This document shows, one piece after another, positions 35,579-42,488 of a DNA stretch of 64,000 nt. Under the pieces are notes generated by a model. The model was given only the letters and a program-made list of their open reading frames with translations, searched no databases and was not told the DNA's origin. The DNA is from Lachnospiraceae bacterium. GTDB lineage: Bacteria > Bacillota > Clostridia > Lachnospirales > Lachnospiraceae. The stretch covers positions 109,002 to 173,001 of the forward strand of contig JAAUZE010000022.1 of the NCBI GenBank assembly GCA_014804755.1, written 5' to 3'. A program made the translations under genes and the position numbers. Position 1 is the stretch's first letter, and each line of letters starts with the position of its first letter.

Positions 35579-35939
35579 GAATCAAAAAGGCAGTCAGAAA
35601 GAGAAATCTGAACGATTAGAAGACGATCAGGCAAAAGAGCAGCAGGAGAGTTACGACAGGCTGAAAACAAAACAGCTGCCCGCACTGATCATGCTTTTAG
35701 GCGGCGCGGTAGCGGTGATCGTTACCTATATCCGCGGCTTTTCTCTGCGGGAGATCCTTTTGATCGTGCTTGTCAGCCTGCTTGTTTTTTATATTCTTGG
35801 GCTGATCTTAAAGAGAATCTTTGACTCATTCCGCATCAGGCAGAAGGAAGAGGAAGAAGACGGCACGCTGGAGGAAGGCGAAGTCATCGAAAAAGAACCT
35901 GAGGAGAATCAGGGCAAGGGCGAAAAAAAAGCGAAATAG
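35562..35939 (+). CDS. Small membrane protein of the che operon, unknown
   Basis: 125 residues; no family I can name. A charged Gln/Glu/Lys N-terminus (~1-40) leads to two closely spaced membrane helices (LPALIMLLGGAVAVIVTYI and ILLIVLVSLLVFYILGLILK) and an acidic/basic C-terminal tail (EEEEDGTLEEGEVIEKEPEE). Both ends should face the cytoplasm. It overlaps cheD and precedes fliA, so it is part of the operon. It could anchor a regulator at the membrane, but nothing shows that. Confidence 0.75.
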   Translation: MKKQSENQKGSQKEKSERLEDDQAKEQQESYDRLKTKQLPALIMLLGGAVAVIVTYIRGFSLREILLIVLVSLLVFYILGLILKRIFDSFRIRQKEEEEDGTLEEGEVIEKEPEENQGKGEKKAK

Positions 35940-35986
35940 CGGCTCATAAGTAAAAGCTTTTAGAACAGGCGAAAGCGGAGGACGGC

Positions 35987-36760
35987 ATGGACGAGAGTCT
36001 GAGAAAAAGACTGTGGGATGAATATGCCAGAACGAAAGCGGCAGAAACCCGTGAAAAGATCATAATTGAATATGCACCCCTTGTGAAGGTCGTTGCCGGA
36101 CGTCTCAGTATGTATCTCGGTTATAATGTGGAGTATGAAGATCTTGTCAGCTATGGGATTTTCGGACTGATCGATGCGATTGATAAATTTGACTGCGCTA
36201 AGGATGTGAAGTTCGAAACCTATGCGAGCCTGCGCATCCGCGGTGCGATCCTTGATCAGATTCGAAAGATGGACTGGATTCCGAGGACAGTCAGACAGAA
36301 ACAAAAGCAGATTGATGCGGCGATACGCGATATTGAAGTCACGACGGGCAGAAACGCAACGGATGCGGAGATTGCGGGAAAGCTTGGAATTTCTGATGGT
36401 GAATACATTGACTTGCAGAGTCAAATGAAAGTGACAAACCTTGTGTCACTCAATGATTATCTTGATCAGGGAGGCAATGAGGTACCGAATGACGCTACGG
36501 CATCCAGTCAGTTTGATATGCCTGAGGATGTGGCGATGCAGTCGGAATTAAAGGAAATGATCATTGAAGCAATGGATTTACTTACTGAGAAGGAACGAAG
36601 AGTTGTGGAGCTTTACTATTATGAGGAGCTTTCCTTAAAGGAAATCAGCCGTGTTCTTGAGGTATCCGAGTCCAGAATTTCGCAGCTTCATACGCGTGCA
36701 TTACAAAAAATGAAGGAGCGTCTTGGGAAATATATGGGAATATTACATGCGCTTTCATAA
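35987..36760 (+). CDS. fliA: RNA polymerase sigma factor FliA (sigma-28/SigD)
   Basis: 257 residues. Region 2: LVKVVAGRLSMYLGYNVEYE and DLVSYGIFGLIDAIDKFDCA, then FETYASLRIRGAILDQIRKM. Region 3: ATDAEIAGKLGISDGEYIDL. Region 4 HTH: LKEISRVLEVSESRISQLHT. It should direct late flagellar genes (flagellin, receptors), which lie outside the window. No anti-sigma FlgM gene is adjacent. GGAGGAC precedes the ATG. A terminator follows at once. Confidence 0.96.
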   Translation: MDESLRKRLWDEYARTKAAETREKIIIEYAPLVKVVAGRLSMYLGYNVEYEDLVSYGIFGLIDAIDKFDCAKDVKFETYASLRIRGAILDQIRKMDWIPRTVRQKQKQIDAAIRDIEVTTGRNATDAEIAGKLGISDGEYIDLQSQMKVTNLVSLNDYLDQGGNEVPNDATASSQFDMPEDVAMQSELKEMIIEAMDLLTEKERRVVELYYYEELSLKEISRVLEVSESRISQLHTRALQKMKERLGKYMGILHALS

Positions 36761-36764
36761 AAAA

Positions 36765-36805
36765 GAAGCTGTTTTGTTGCATGGCAATGGAACAGTTCTT
36801 TTTTT
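36765..36805 (+). terminator. Terminator after fliA
   Basis: GAAGCTGTT pairs with AACAGTTC with one bulge, an inner TTGC/GCAA stem caps it, and eight T follow. It lies five bases after fliA and marks the likely end of the fla/che operon, perhaps with read-through to fapA. Confidence 0.7.
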
Positions 36806-36855
36806 AAGAAAGTCATTAAAAAAGTTTCAGGCTGTTAGCACAATGGAGGAGTAGA

Positions 36856-38439
36856 ATGAACGGATACTTTCAATTGATCACAAGCAAGGGCGGCACATCC
36901 ATGCGCCTCATTCCGGAGACGGACGGCGGGGAGCCGATCCGTGTGAATGAGGTGTCGAATTATCTGAAATTTCTAAGAATTCCGTTTAATATAAAACTCT
37001 TAAATGAGGGAATCGAAAAGCATGAGGATACGATCGTACCGCTTAGTCAGGAGAATCATTGTCCGGAGCAGGAAATGTGTCTGATCACGGCGAGCGAAGA
37101 CAGAATGCACGCGACGGTTCGCTTTTATGCGCCGTCCGATGACGGTGCGGTCATGGGTTTTGATGAGATTCGGAATGAGATTACCCGCAATAAGATTGTG
37201 TTTGGTATTTTGCAGGAGAATATTGACGCGTTTCTTGCGAACAGGGAATATTGCAGGGATTATGAGCTGGCGGTCGGTCAGAACGCAATATCGGGAAAAG
37301 ATTCACAGATTGAGTACCTGTTTTCGACGGATGTGCAGTCAAAACCGAAATTAAACGAAGACGGGAGCGTTGATTTCTTTAATCTCAGTATGATCAACCA
37401 CTGTAAAAAGGGCGATGTGCTGGCAAAGCTGCATCCGGAGCTGCGCGGTGAGCCGGGAACGACCATATACGGAGAGAACATTGCGCCGCCGTCTTTTGAA
37501 AAGAAAATACTCAAATTCGGCAAAAATGTCGCGATCAGTGAGGATAAGACAATATTGACGGCAGAAAAAGACGGTCATGTGGAATTAGAGGATGACAGGG
37601 TCTGCGTGTCGGATATTTTTGAGGTGGATAACGTCGATACCTCAACGGGAAACATTGAGTTTGAGGGCAGTGTGCATATCAAGGGCAATATTTGTGAAAA
37701 TTATAGAGTAAAGGCACACGGAAACGTGGTGGTTGGCGGCGTGGTCGAAGGCGCTTATGTGGAGACGGACGGAGACATCATCATCAGCCGCGGAATGAAC
37801 GGTATGGATAAGGGGTTCTTAAAAGCAAAAGGAAATATCGTTTCAAAATTTCTTGAGAATACAACGGCGCAAGCCGGGGGCTATATTGAGACAGAATGTA
37901 TCCTGCACAGTAAGGTCACGGCGGGAGACGAGGTCATTGTGACGGGGAAACGGGCGTTTGTCACAGGCGGTTATGTTACGGCGGCAAACCGGATCACGGC
38001 AAGGACGCTCGGATCGCAGATGGCGGCCGTAACGACCCTGGAGGTCGGTGTGAATCCCGTACTCAAACAGCGTTATACACAGCTTCAGAAAGAGACGGCG
38101 GAATTACAGGGGGCCCTGAAACAGATCGAGCCGGTCGTACAGTCAACCCTGCTCAAGCTGAAGCAGGGTGTGAAGCTGACACCGGAGCAGGTAAAATACG
38201 TACAGACGCTTTCTGCAACAAGTACGGCACATAAGAAGCAGATTGAAGAAAACCTCAAAGAAATGGATGACTTGAGCAGTCAATTTGATTCCACATCGGA
38301 GGCGTGCGTGGTTGTTTCGGGAGTTGCGTATCCGGGAACCAAGATCATCGTATCCGATATTTCCCTGACGCTTAAGCAGCAATACCAGTACTGCAGATTT
38401 AAGCGCGTGAGGGGCGATGTAAAAAGTGAACCAATATAA
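36856..38439 (+). CDS. FapA family protein (DUF342)
   Basis: 527 residues. The N-terminal half carries the FapA N domain (MNGYFQLITSKGGTSMRLIP). The middle is a right-handed beta-helix (~215-390) with repeated short strands: ENYRVKAHGNVVVGGVVEGA, VETDGDIIISRGMNGMDKGF and GNIVSKFLENTTAQAGGYIE. The C-terminal part is coiled coil (KETAELQGALKQIEPVVQ). Polymer-forming or scaffold roles are discussed for DUF342 proteins, and they are often near flagellar and chemotaxis genes. GGAGGAG precedes the ATG. Confidence 0.85.
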   Translation: MNGYFQLITSKGGTSMRLIPETDGGEPIRVNEVSNYLKFLRIPFNIKLLNEGIEKHEDTIVPLSQENHCPEQEMCLITASEDRMHATVRFYAPSDDGAVMGFDEIRNEITRNKIVFGILQENIDAFLANREYCRDYELAVGQNAISGKDSQIEYLFSTDVQSKPKLNEDGSVDFFNLSMINHCKKGDVLAKLHPELRGEPGTTIYGENIAPPSFEKKILKFGKNVAISEDKTILTAEKDGHVELEDDRVCVSDIFEVDNVDTSTGNIEFEGSVHIKGNICENYRVKAHGNVVVGGVVEGAYVETDGDIIISRGMNGMDKGFLKAKGNIVSKFLENTTAQAGGYIETECILHSKVTAGDEVIVTGKRAFVTGGYVTAANRITARTLGSQMAAVTTLEVGVNPVLKQRYTQLQKETAELQGALKQIEPVVQSTLLKLKQGVKLTPEQVKYVQTLSATSTAHKKQIEENLKEMDDLSSQFDSTSEACVVVSGVAYPGTKIIVSDISLTLKQQYQYCRFKRVRGDVKSEPI

Positions 38440-38440
38440 A

Positions 38441-38487
38441 AAAGAACGCTGCGCGTTCTTTCGAAGAATCCGCTTTGCGGATTCTTC
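38441..38487. repeat. Tandem three-base-loop hairpins after fapA
   Basis: Hairpin 1 (38441-38461): AAAGAACGC, loop TGC, GCGTTCTTT. Hairpin 2 (38463-38487): GAAGAATCCGC, loop TTT, GCGGATTCTTC. Both stems are perfect (9 and 11 bp). The same plan occurs after efp and once after the UBA protein gene. No long T-tract follows, so termination here is uncertain. Confidence 0.75.
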
Positions 38488-38547
38488 CGGGCAGGAGATT
38501 GGAAAAAAGATGAAGCGCGGTGAAAAATTTAGAAAGGATGTGGGCAT

Positions 38548-38874
38548 ATGGCAATGACGATCACGCCGTTAGAGCAGTTTGGCACGATTGGCAGGACGCA
38601 GGATTTTTCCATTATGAAGCATCAGGAGGATATGAAGGCGTCCAACGAACAGGCGAACATTCAGATACAGGTGGAAAAGCAGGCGGATGAAAAACTGAAT
38701 CAGGTGCGAAGCGCGGATGATGCGCAGCTCAATGAAAAAAAATTCGATGCCAAGGAAAAGGGCAGTAATGAATATGCGGGTGACGGCGGTCAGGCAAGAA
38801 AAAAGAAATCCGATAAGCAGGTGGACGGCAAGGTCATCCTAAAGAGTACGCAATCTTTTGATATGAAGATTTGA
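38548..38874 (+). CDS. Small charged protein, unknown
   Basis: 108 residues, not recognised. The N-terminus (MAMTITPLEQFGTIGRTQDF) looks conserved and hydrophobic-patterned. The rest is Gln/Glu/Lys-rich and probably disordered or coiled coil, with a basic RKKKSDKQVDGK stretch near the end and a short C-terminal ILKSTQSFDMKI. A good AAAGGATG site precedes the ATG, and the next gene starts 16 bases later. Position suggests a motility or envelope link. Confidence 0.65.
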   Translation: MAMTITPLEQFGTIGRTQDFSIMKHQEDMKASNEQANIQIQVEKQADEKLNQVRSADDAQLNEKKFDAKEKGSNEYAGDGGQARKKKSDKQVDGKVILKSTQSFDMKI

Positions 38875-38890
38875 ACGGGGAGACAAAGAT

Positions 38891-40600
38891 ATGGAAATCA
38901 TCTTACTTATCATCGGTATCGGCGCATTTGTGGCGAGCTTTCTGGTTCCGGCTTCGGGAGAACAGTTAAGCAGAGAGGAACGCAAGCATGCGGATGAGGA
39001 GATTAAAGCGTGCGTCGAAAGACATCTGAATGAGGCATCCTCCAAAATCAATCATTCCGTGGATGAGGCGGTGCAGTACGCGGTGGAAAAGACGGAGAGG
39101 TCCTTAGAACGCCTCTCAAATGAAAAAATCATGGGCGTCAGCGAATATGCGGATACCGTATTGACTGATATTCATAAAAACCACGAGGAAGTCGTTTTTT
39201 TATATGACATGCTCAATGATAAGCAGACCGCGCTGAAAAATACGGTTACGGAGATTGAGAAAACCGCGAAAGCGGCGTCAACACTCGCGAACCAGGCAAA
39301 GGAAACGGCGGACAAGGCGTCACAGGATGTGAACGAGGCGGCCATGAGCGCGGAGGAGGCAGCGAAAAGTGCGGAGGAAGCTGCTGGAAATGCGGATGAA
39401 GCATCCCAGATCGCGGAGGAAGCGTTGCAAAGTGCGAACGAAGCTCTTCTGGGTGCAGATGAAGCCGTGCAGCGTGCGCACGAAGCAGCAAAGCGTGCGA
39501 ATGAAGCGCTCTTGAGCGCGGACGAAGCGGCATTGCGATCGGATGCGGCAAAACAGACGGCAAGTGCGGCTTCTCAGGTGGCAAATGAGGCGATCCTGTC
39601 TGCAGATCGGGCAAAGCAGAGGGCCGGAGATGCGATGAAGAGCGCGAAAGAGGTTCAGAAGATGAACGGAATCGAGGAGGAGGAAGAAGAACCAAAGCCG
39701 CGCAAGATCAATATGGAATCACAAAATCTTAGCGGACTCGCACGTGTGCAGGGCATACAGGAGGCAGAGGCAGAAGCGGAACGCGCAAGGGCAGCGAAGG
39801 AAGAAGCAGAGCGCGTAAAGGCAGCGGAGGAAGAAGCAGAGCGCGTAAGGGCAGCGGAAGCGGAAGCAGAGCGCGTAAGAGCAGCGGAGGCGGAAGCGGA
39901 ACGCATAAAGGCGGCACGGGCGGAAGCAGAACGTATGAAGGCAGCGCGGGCGGAGGCAGAAGCGGAACGCATGAAGTCAGCACGGGCGGAAGCGGAACGT
40001 ATGAAAGCGGCGCGGGCGGAAGCGGAGCGCATGAGGGCAGCGCGGGCGGAAGCGGAGCGTCTGCGAGCCGCAGAGGCTGAGGCGGAGCGTGCAAAAGCAG
40101 CACAGGCGGAGGCAGAACAGATAAGGGCAGCGGATGAATGGATGAAGGCGGCGCAGGCAGCCCAGGTGGAAACAGAGCGGGCAGAGCCGATGCAGGAGAG
40201 GCAGGATGCAGGAATTTCCGTCATGGACATCAGCCAGAGACCCGCACCGAAGGAACCGGATCATTTTCAGCCGTTTGTTGTGCCGCGTGTGAACATCATA
40301 GGAGAACCCGCGGACGATGCATGGGAAAAAGAGATGAAAAGAACGGCAAGAACACGCTCTGCGGCGGGAAGCAGGCGCAGCGTGCCGAAAAAAGCTTCCG
40401 CTTCGGATAACAGAACATGGACGGAGAACGCTTCACAGAAAGAGAGCGGCTTAAACGGCAGGGGAAGCGTTACAGAGGAGCGCAATAATAACGAGAAGAT
40501 TCTTAAGATGCATCGGGAAGGCAAATCAAACATTGCCATCGCGAAAGAGCTTGGCATCGGTGTGGGCGAGGTCAAGCTTGTGATCGATCTCTTTCGGTGA
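38891..40600 (+). CDS. DUF6115-like coiled-coil membrane protein
   Basis: 569 residues. An N-terminal membrane helix (IILLIIGIGAFVASFLV) is followed by a very long Ala/Glu/Arg coiled coil (~25-440). Two repeat classes make it up: 7-residue AEEAA/ADEA units (~125-255) and EAERMKAARA-type units (~285-415). The C-terminus (~535-569) is a small helix-turn-helix-like module: ILKMHREGKSNIAIAKELGI then GVGEVKLVIDLF, the DUF6115 signature. It looks like a membrane-tethered rod ending in a possible DNA- or protein-binding head. Function unknown. Confidence 0.8.
   Translation: MEIILLIIGIGAFVASFLVPASGEQLSREERKHADEEIKACVERHLNEASSKINHSVDEAVQYAVEKTERSLERLSNEKIMGVSEYADTVLTDIHKNHEEVVFLYDMLNDKQTALKNTVTEIEKTAKAASTLANQAKETADKASQDVNEAAMSAEEAAKSAEEAAGNADEASQIAEEALQSANEALLGADEAVQRAHEAAKRANEALLSADEAALRSDAAKQTASAASQVANEAILSADRAKQRAGDAMKSAKEVQKMNGIEEEEEEPKPRKINMESQNLSGLARVQGIQEAEAEAERARAAKEEAERVKAAEEEAERVRAAEAEAERVRAAEAEAERIKAARAEAERMKAARAEAEAERMKSARAEAERMKAARAEAERMRAARAEAERLRAAEAEAERAKAAQAEAEQIRAADEWMKAAQAAQVETERAEPMQERQDAGISVMDISQRPAPKEPDHFQPFVVPRVNIIGEPADDAWEKEMKRTARTRSAAGSRRSVPKKASASDNRTWTENASQKESGLNGRGSVTEERNNNEKILKMHREGKSNIAIAKELGIGVGEVKLVIDLFR
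39760..40132 (+). repeat. Tandem repeats encoding EAER(x)KAARA units
   Basis: About twelve imperfect in-frame units of 24-33 bases, rich in GCGGAAGCGGAACG-like sequence, encode the second coiled-coil block of the DUF6115-like protein. The units differ in length and in MK/VR/LR residues, suggesting repeated slippage events. Confidence 0.85.
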
Positions 40601-40624
40601 TAGATCATATATAGGGGTGTAAAT

Positions 40625-41452
40625 ATGAAATTGCGATACTATTTGAGAGGGCTGGGCATAGGCATTGTTGTGACGGCCATTATAATGAATATTGCGTTTT
40701 CTCATAAACAGGAAATGACGGATGAGGAGATCAAAGCACGGGCGGCAGAGCTTGGGATGATCGAGAACACGGTGCTTGCACCGAATGAGACGCCGACGCC
40801 GACAGCCGGAGCCGCAGCGGACGGACAGGGACAGACGGGGATCGTGACGCCGTCAGGGACGATGGCAACGCCGACACCGACGGCAACAACACCGGCGCCA
40901 ACGACAACGCCGACACCGACGGCAACAACACCGGCGCCAACGACAACACCGATACCGACGGCAACGCCGACACCGACGGCAACAACACCGACGCCAACAG
41001 CAACACCGATACTGACGGCAACACCGGCGCCGACGACAACACCGATACCAACGGCAACACCAACACCGACGCCAACAGCAACGGCAACACCGATGCCAAC
41101 GGCAACACCGACGCCAACGGCAACGCCGTCACCAACGGCAACACCGACGCCAACGGCAACGCCGTCACCAACGGCAACGCCGACGCCAACGGCAACGCCG
41201 ACGCCAACAGCAACGCCAACGCCGACACAAGCGGCACAGGAGACGGTAACGATCACGATCAACAGTGGGGAGGGTTCCGATACGGTAAGCCGTAAAGTGG
41301 CTCAGGCAGGTTTGATTGAGAATGCGGCGGATTTTGACCAGTATCTATGTGCAAACGGATATGATAAGAAGCTTGCAGCAGGAACGCATGTCATTCCTGT
41401 CGGAGCAACCTATGAGGAAATCGCAAGACAGCTCACCCGGCACGGAAACTAA
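40625..41452 (+). CDS. Membrane protein with Thr-Pro stalk and MltG-like end
   Basis: 275 residues. An N-terminal membrane helix ([20 protein letters not shown]) is followed by a ~130-residue stalk of [11 protein letters not shown] repeats (~55-200). The C-terminal ~70 residues resemble the LysM-like front of YceG/Mlt[39 protein letters not shown] and [20 protein letters not shown]. The MltG catalytic domain is absent, so it should not cut glycan strands. A wall-binding spacer is a fair guess. Confidence 0.75.
   Translation: MKLRYYLRGLGIGIVVTAIIMNIAFSHKQEMTDEEIKARAAELGMIENTVLAPNETPTPTAGAAADGQGQTGIVTPSGTMATPTPTATTPAPTTTPTPTATTPAPTTTPIPTATPTPTATTPTPTATPILTATPAPTTTPIPTATPTPTPTATATPMPTATPTPTATPSPTATPTPTATPSPTATPTPTATPTPTATPTPTQAAQETVTITINSGEGSDTVSRKVAQAGLIENAADFDQYLCANGYDKKLAAGTHVIPVGATYEEIARQLTRHGN
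40861..41232 (+). repeat. Thr-Pro-encoding tandem repeat
   Basis: Roughly 370 bases of ACGCCAACGGCA/ACACCGACG units in six-, twelve- and eighteen-base periods encode the TPTPTAT stalk. Near-identical stretches, for example around 41100-41200, show recent duplication. Likely length-variable between strains. Confidence 0.95.
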
Positions 41453-41500
41453 CGGCGGGGAATGAATATCTTATGGTAACAGGATGCTTTGGAGTGCGAT

Positions 41501-41728
41501 ATGACGTATAGCGAGCTGAGAAAAAAAGAAGTCATTAATGTGCGTGACTGCAAAAAGCTTGGGCACATTTGTGACTTGGAGTTGGACGAGTGCAGCGGCC
41601 AAATCCATAAGATCATCGTTCCGGGCTGTAATAAATGGTTAAATCTGATCAATTGTGAGAATTCGATCGCCATCTGCTATAAGGATATCTGCCAGATCGG
41701 GCCGGAGGTTATTTTGGTCAATATTTAG
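41501..41728 (+). CDS. YlmC/YmxH family PRC-barrel protein
   Basis: 75 residues: MTYSELRKKEVINVRDCKKL, GHICDLELDECSGQIHKIIV, then ICYKDICQIGPEVILVNI. This is the short PRC-barrel fold of the YlmC/YmxH family seen in spore-forming Firmicutes, of unsettled function. ATG 41501 is chosen because GGAG lies six bases upstream; TTG 41489 is in frame. Confidence 0.85.
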   Translation: MTYSELRKKEVINVRDCKKLGHICDLELDECSGQIHKIIVPGCNKWLNLINCENSIAICYKDICQIGPEVILVNI

Positions 41729-41741
41729 AGTTGGAAAGCAA

Positions 41742-41770
41742 TTGACATTCGGAAAACCACAAGATATACT
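41742..41770 (+). promoter_or_regulatory. Strong sigma-A-type promoter for nrdR
   Basis: A perfect -35 TTGACA (41742-41747), a 17-base spacer and -10 TATACT (41765-41770). Start near 41777 gives a ~125-base leader. I do not recognise a NrdR box or riboswitch in it. Confidence 0.8.
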
Positions 41771-41901
41771 AAAGCTATGGCAGGTAGATACATTGTATGG
41801 TATCCGCTATAGCCGATTGCACAATGCAGGACCGTTTTCGATCTATCCGGAAGAGCGTTTGCGATCATCCAAAGATACGTTGAAGATAAGGAGAGACAAG
41901 A

Positions 41902-42351
41902 ATGAAGTGTCCGTTTTGTGGTCATGAGAATACCAGAGTAATCGATTCGCGTCCGGCGGAGGATAATAATTCGATACGAAGACGTCGTGTATGTGACGAG
42001 TGCGATAAGCGATTTACGACGTATGAGAAGGTGGAGACGATTCCGCTCATCATTATCAAAAAAGATAATAACAGGGAGACCTATGACCGTTCCAAGATTG
42101 AAGGAGGCGTGCTGCGCGCCTGCCATAAGCGTCCGGTCAGCGCCCGCCAGATCAGCGAATTGGTCGATGCGGTGGAAACCGAGATTTCGAGCAGGGAGGA
42201 TCGGGAGATTCCGAGTGCTGTCATCGGTGAGATTGTTATGGAAAAGCTCAAGGATCTCGATGCCGTTGCTTATGTCCGTTTCGCGTCCGTATACCGCGAG
42301 TTTAAGGATGTGAATACGTTTATGGACGAATTGAAAAAGGTATTGCAGTAA
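41902..42351 (+). CDS. nrdR: Transcriptional repressor NrdR
   Basis: 149 residues: an N-terminal zinc ribbon with CPFC and CDEC pairs (MKCPFCGHENTRVIDSRPAE to RRRVCDECDKRFTTYEK) and an ATP-cone domain (LIIIKKDNNRETYDRSKIEG to CHKRPVSARQISELVDAVET). It senses ATP/dATP and represses ribonucleotide reductase genes, which are not in the window. AAGGAGAG precedes it. Confidence 0.97.
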   Translation: MKCPFCGHENTRVIDSRPAEDNNSIRRRRVCDECDKRFTTYEKVETIPLIIIKKDNNRETYDRSKIEGGVLRACHKRPVSARQISELVDAVETEISSREDREIPSAVIGEIVMEKLKDLDAVAYVRFASVYREFKDVNTFMDELKKVLQ

Positions 42352-42369
42352 ACGGAAAAAAGAGTGAGA

Positions 42370-42410
42370 AAGGTATTGCAGGATGAGGAATATCCGGCAA
42401 TACCTTTTAT
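42370..42410 (+). terminator. Terminator after nrdR
   Basis: AAGGTATTGC (42370-42379) pairs perfectly with GCAATACCTT (42397-42406) and TTTTATT follows. It separates nrdR from the HD-GYP gene. Confidence 0.75.
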
Positions 42411-42422
42411 TATGTAAGAAAT

Positions 42423-42452
42423 TTGCAGAAACACCTATGGATGTGCTATAAT
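42423..42452 (+). promoter_or_regulatory. Promoter of the HD-GYP gene
   Basis: -35 TTGCAG (42423-42428), 18-base spacer, perfect -10 TATAAT (42447-42452) with TGC before it (extended -10). Confidence 0.65.
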
Positions 42453-42488
42453 CAATAAATAAAAACGATACATCTATGGGGATGGGGT

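Noticed and set aside
39655..40230. Long minus-strand open frame opposite the DUF6115 gene
   Set aside because: It is the mirror of the Ala/Glu repeats, shows low-complexity Ser/Ala sequence, and has no start signal.
40861..41232. Possible CRISPR-like array
   Set aside because: The units are short, contiguous and in frame with a Thr-Pro coding sequence; there are no unique spacers.
40702..41262. Minus-strand Val/Gly open frame opposite the Thr-Pro repeat
   Set aside because: It arises from the repeat composition; all frames stay open in such DNA.
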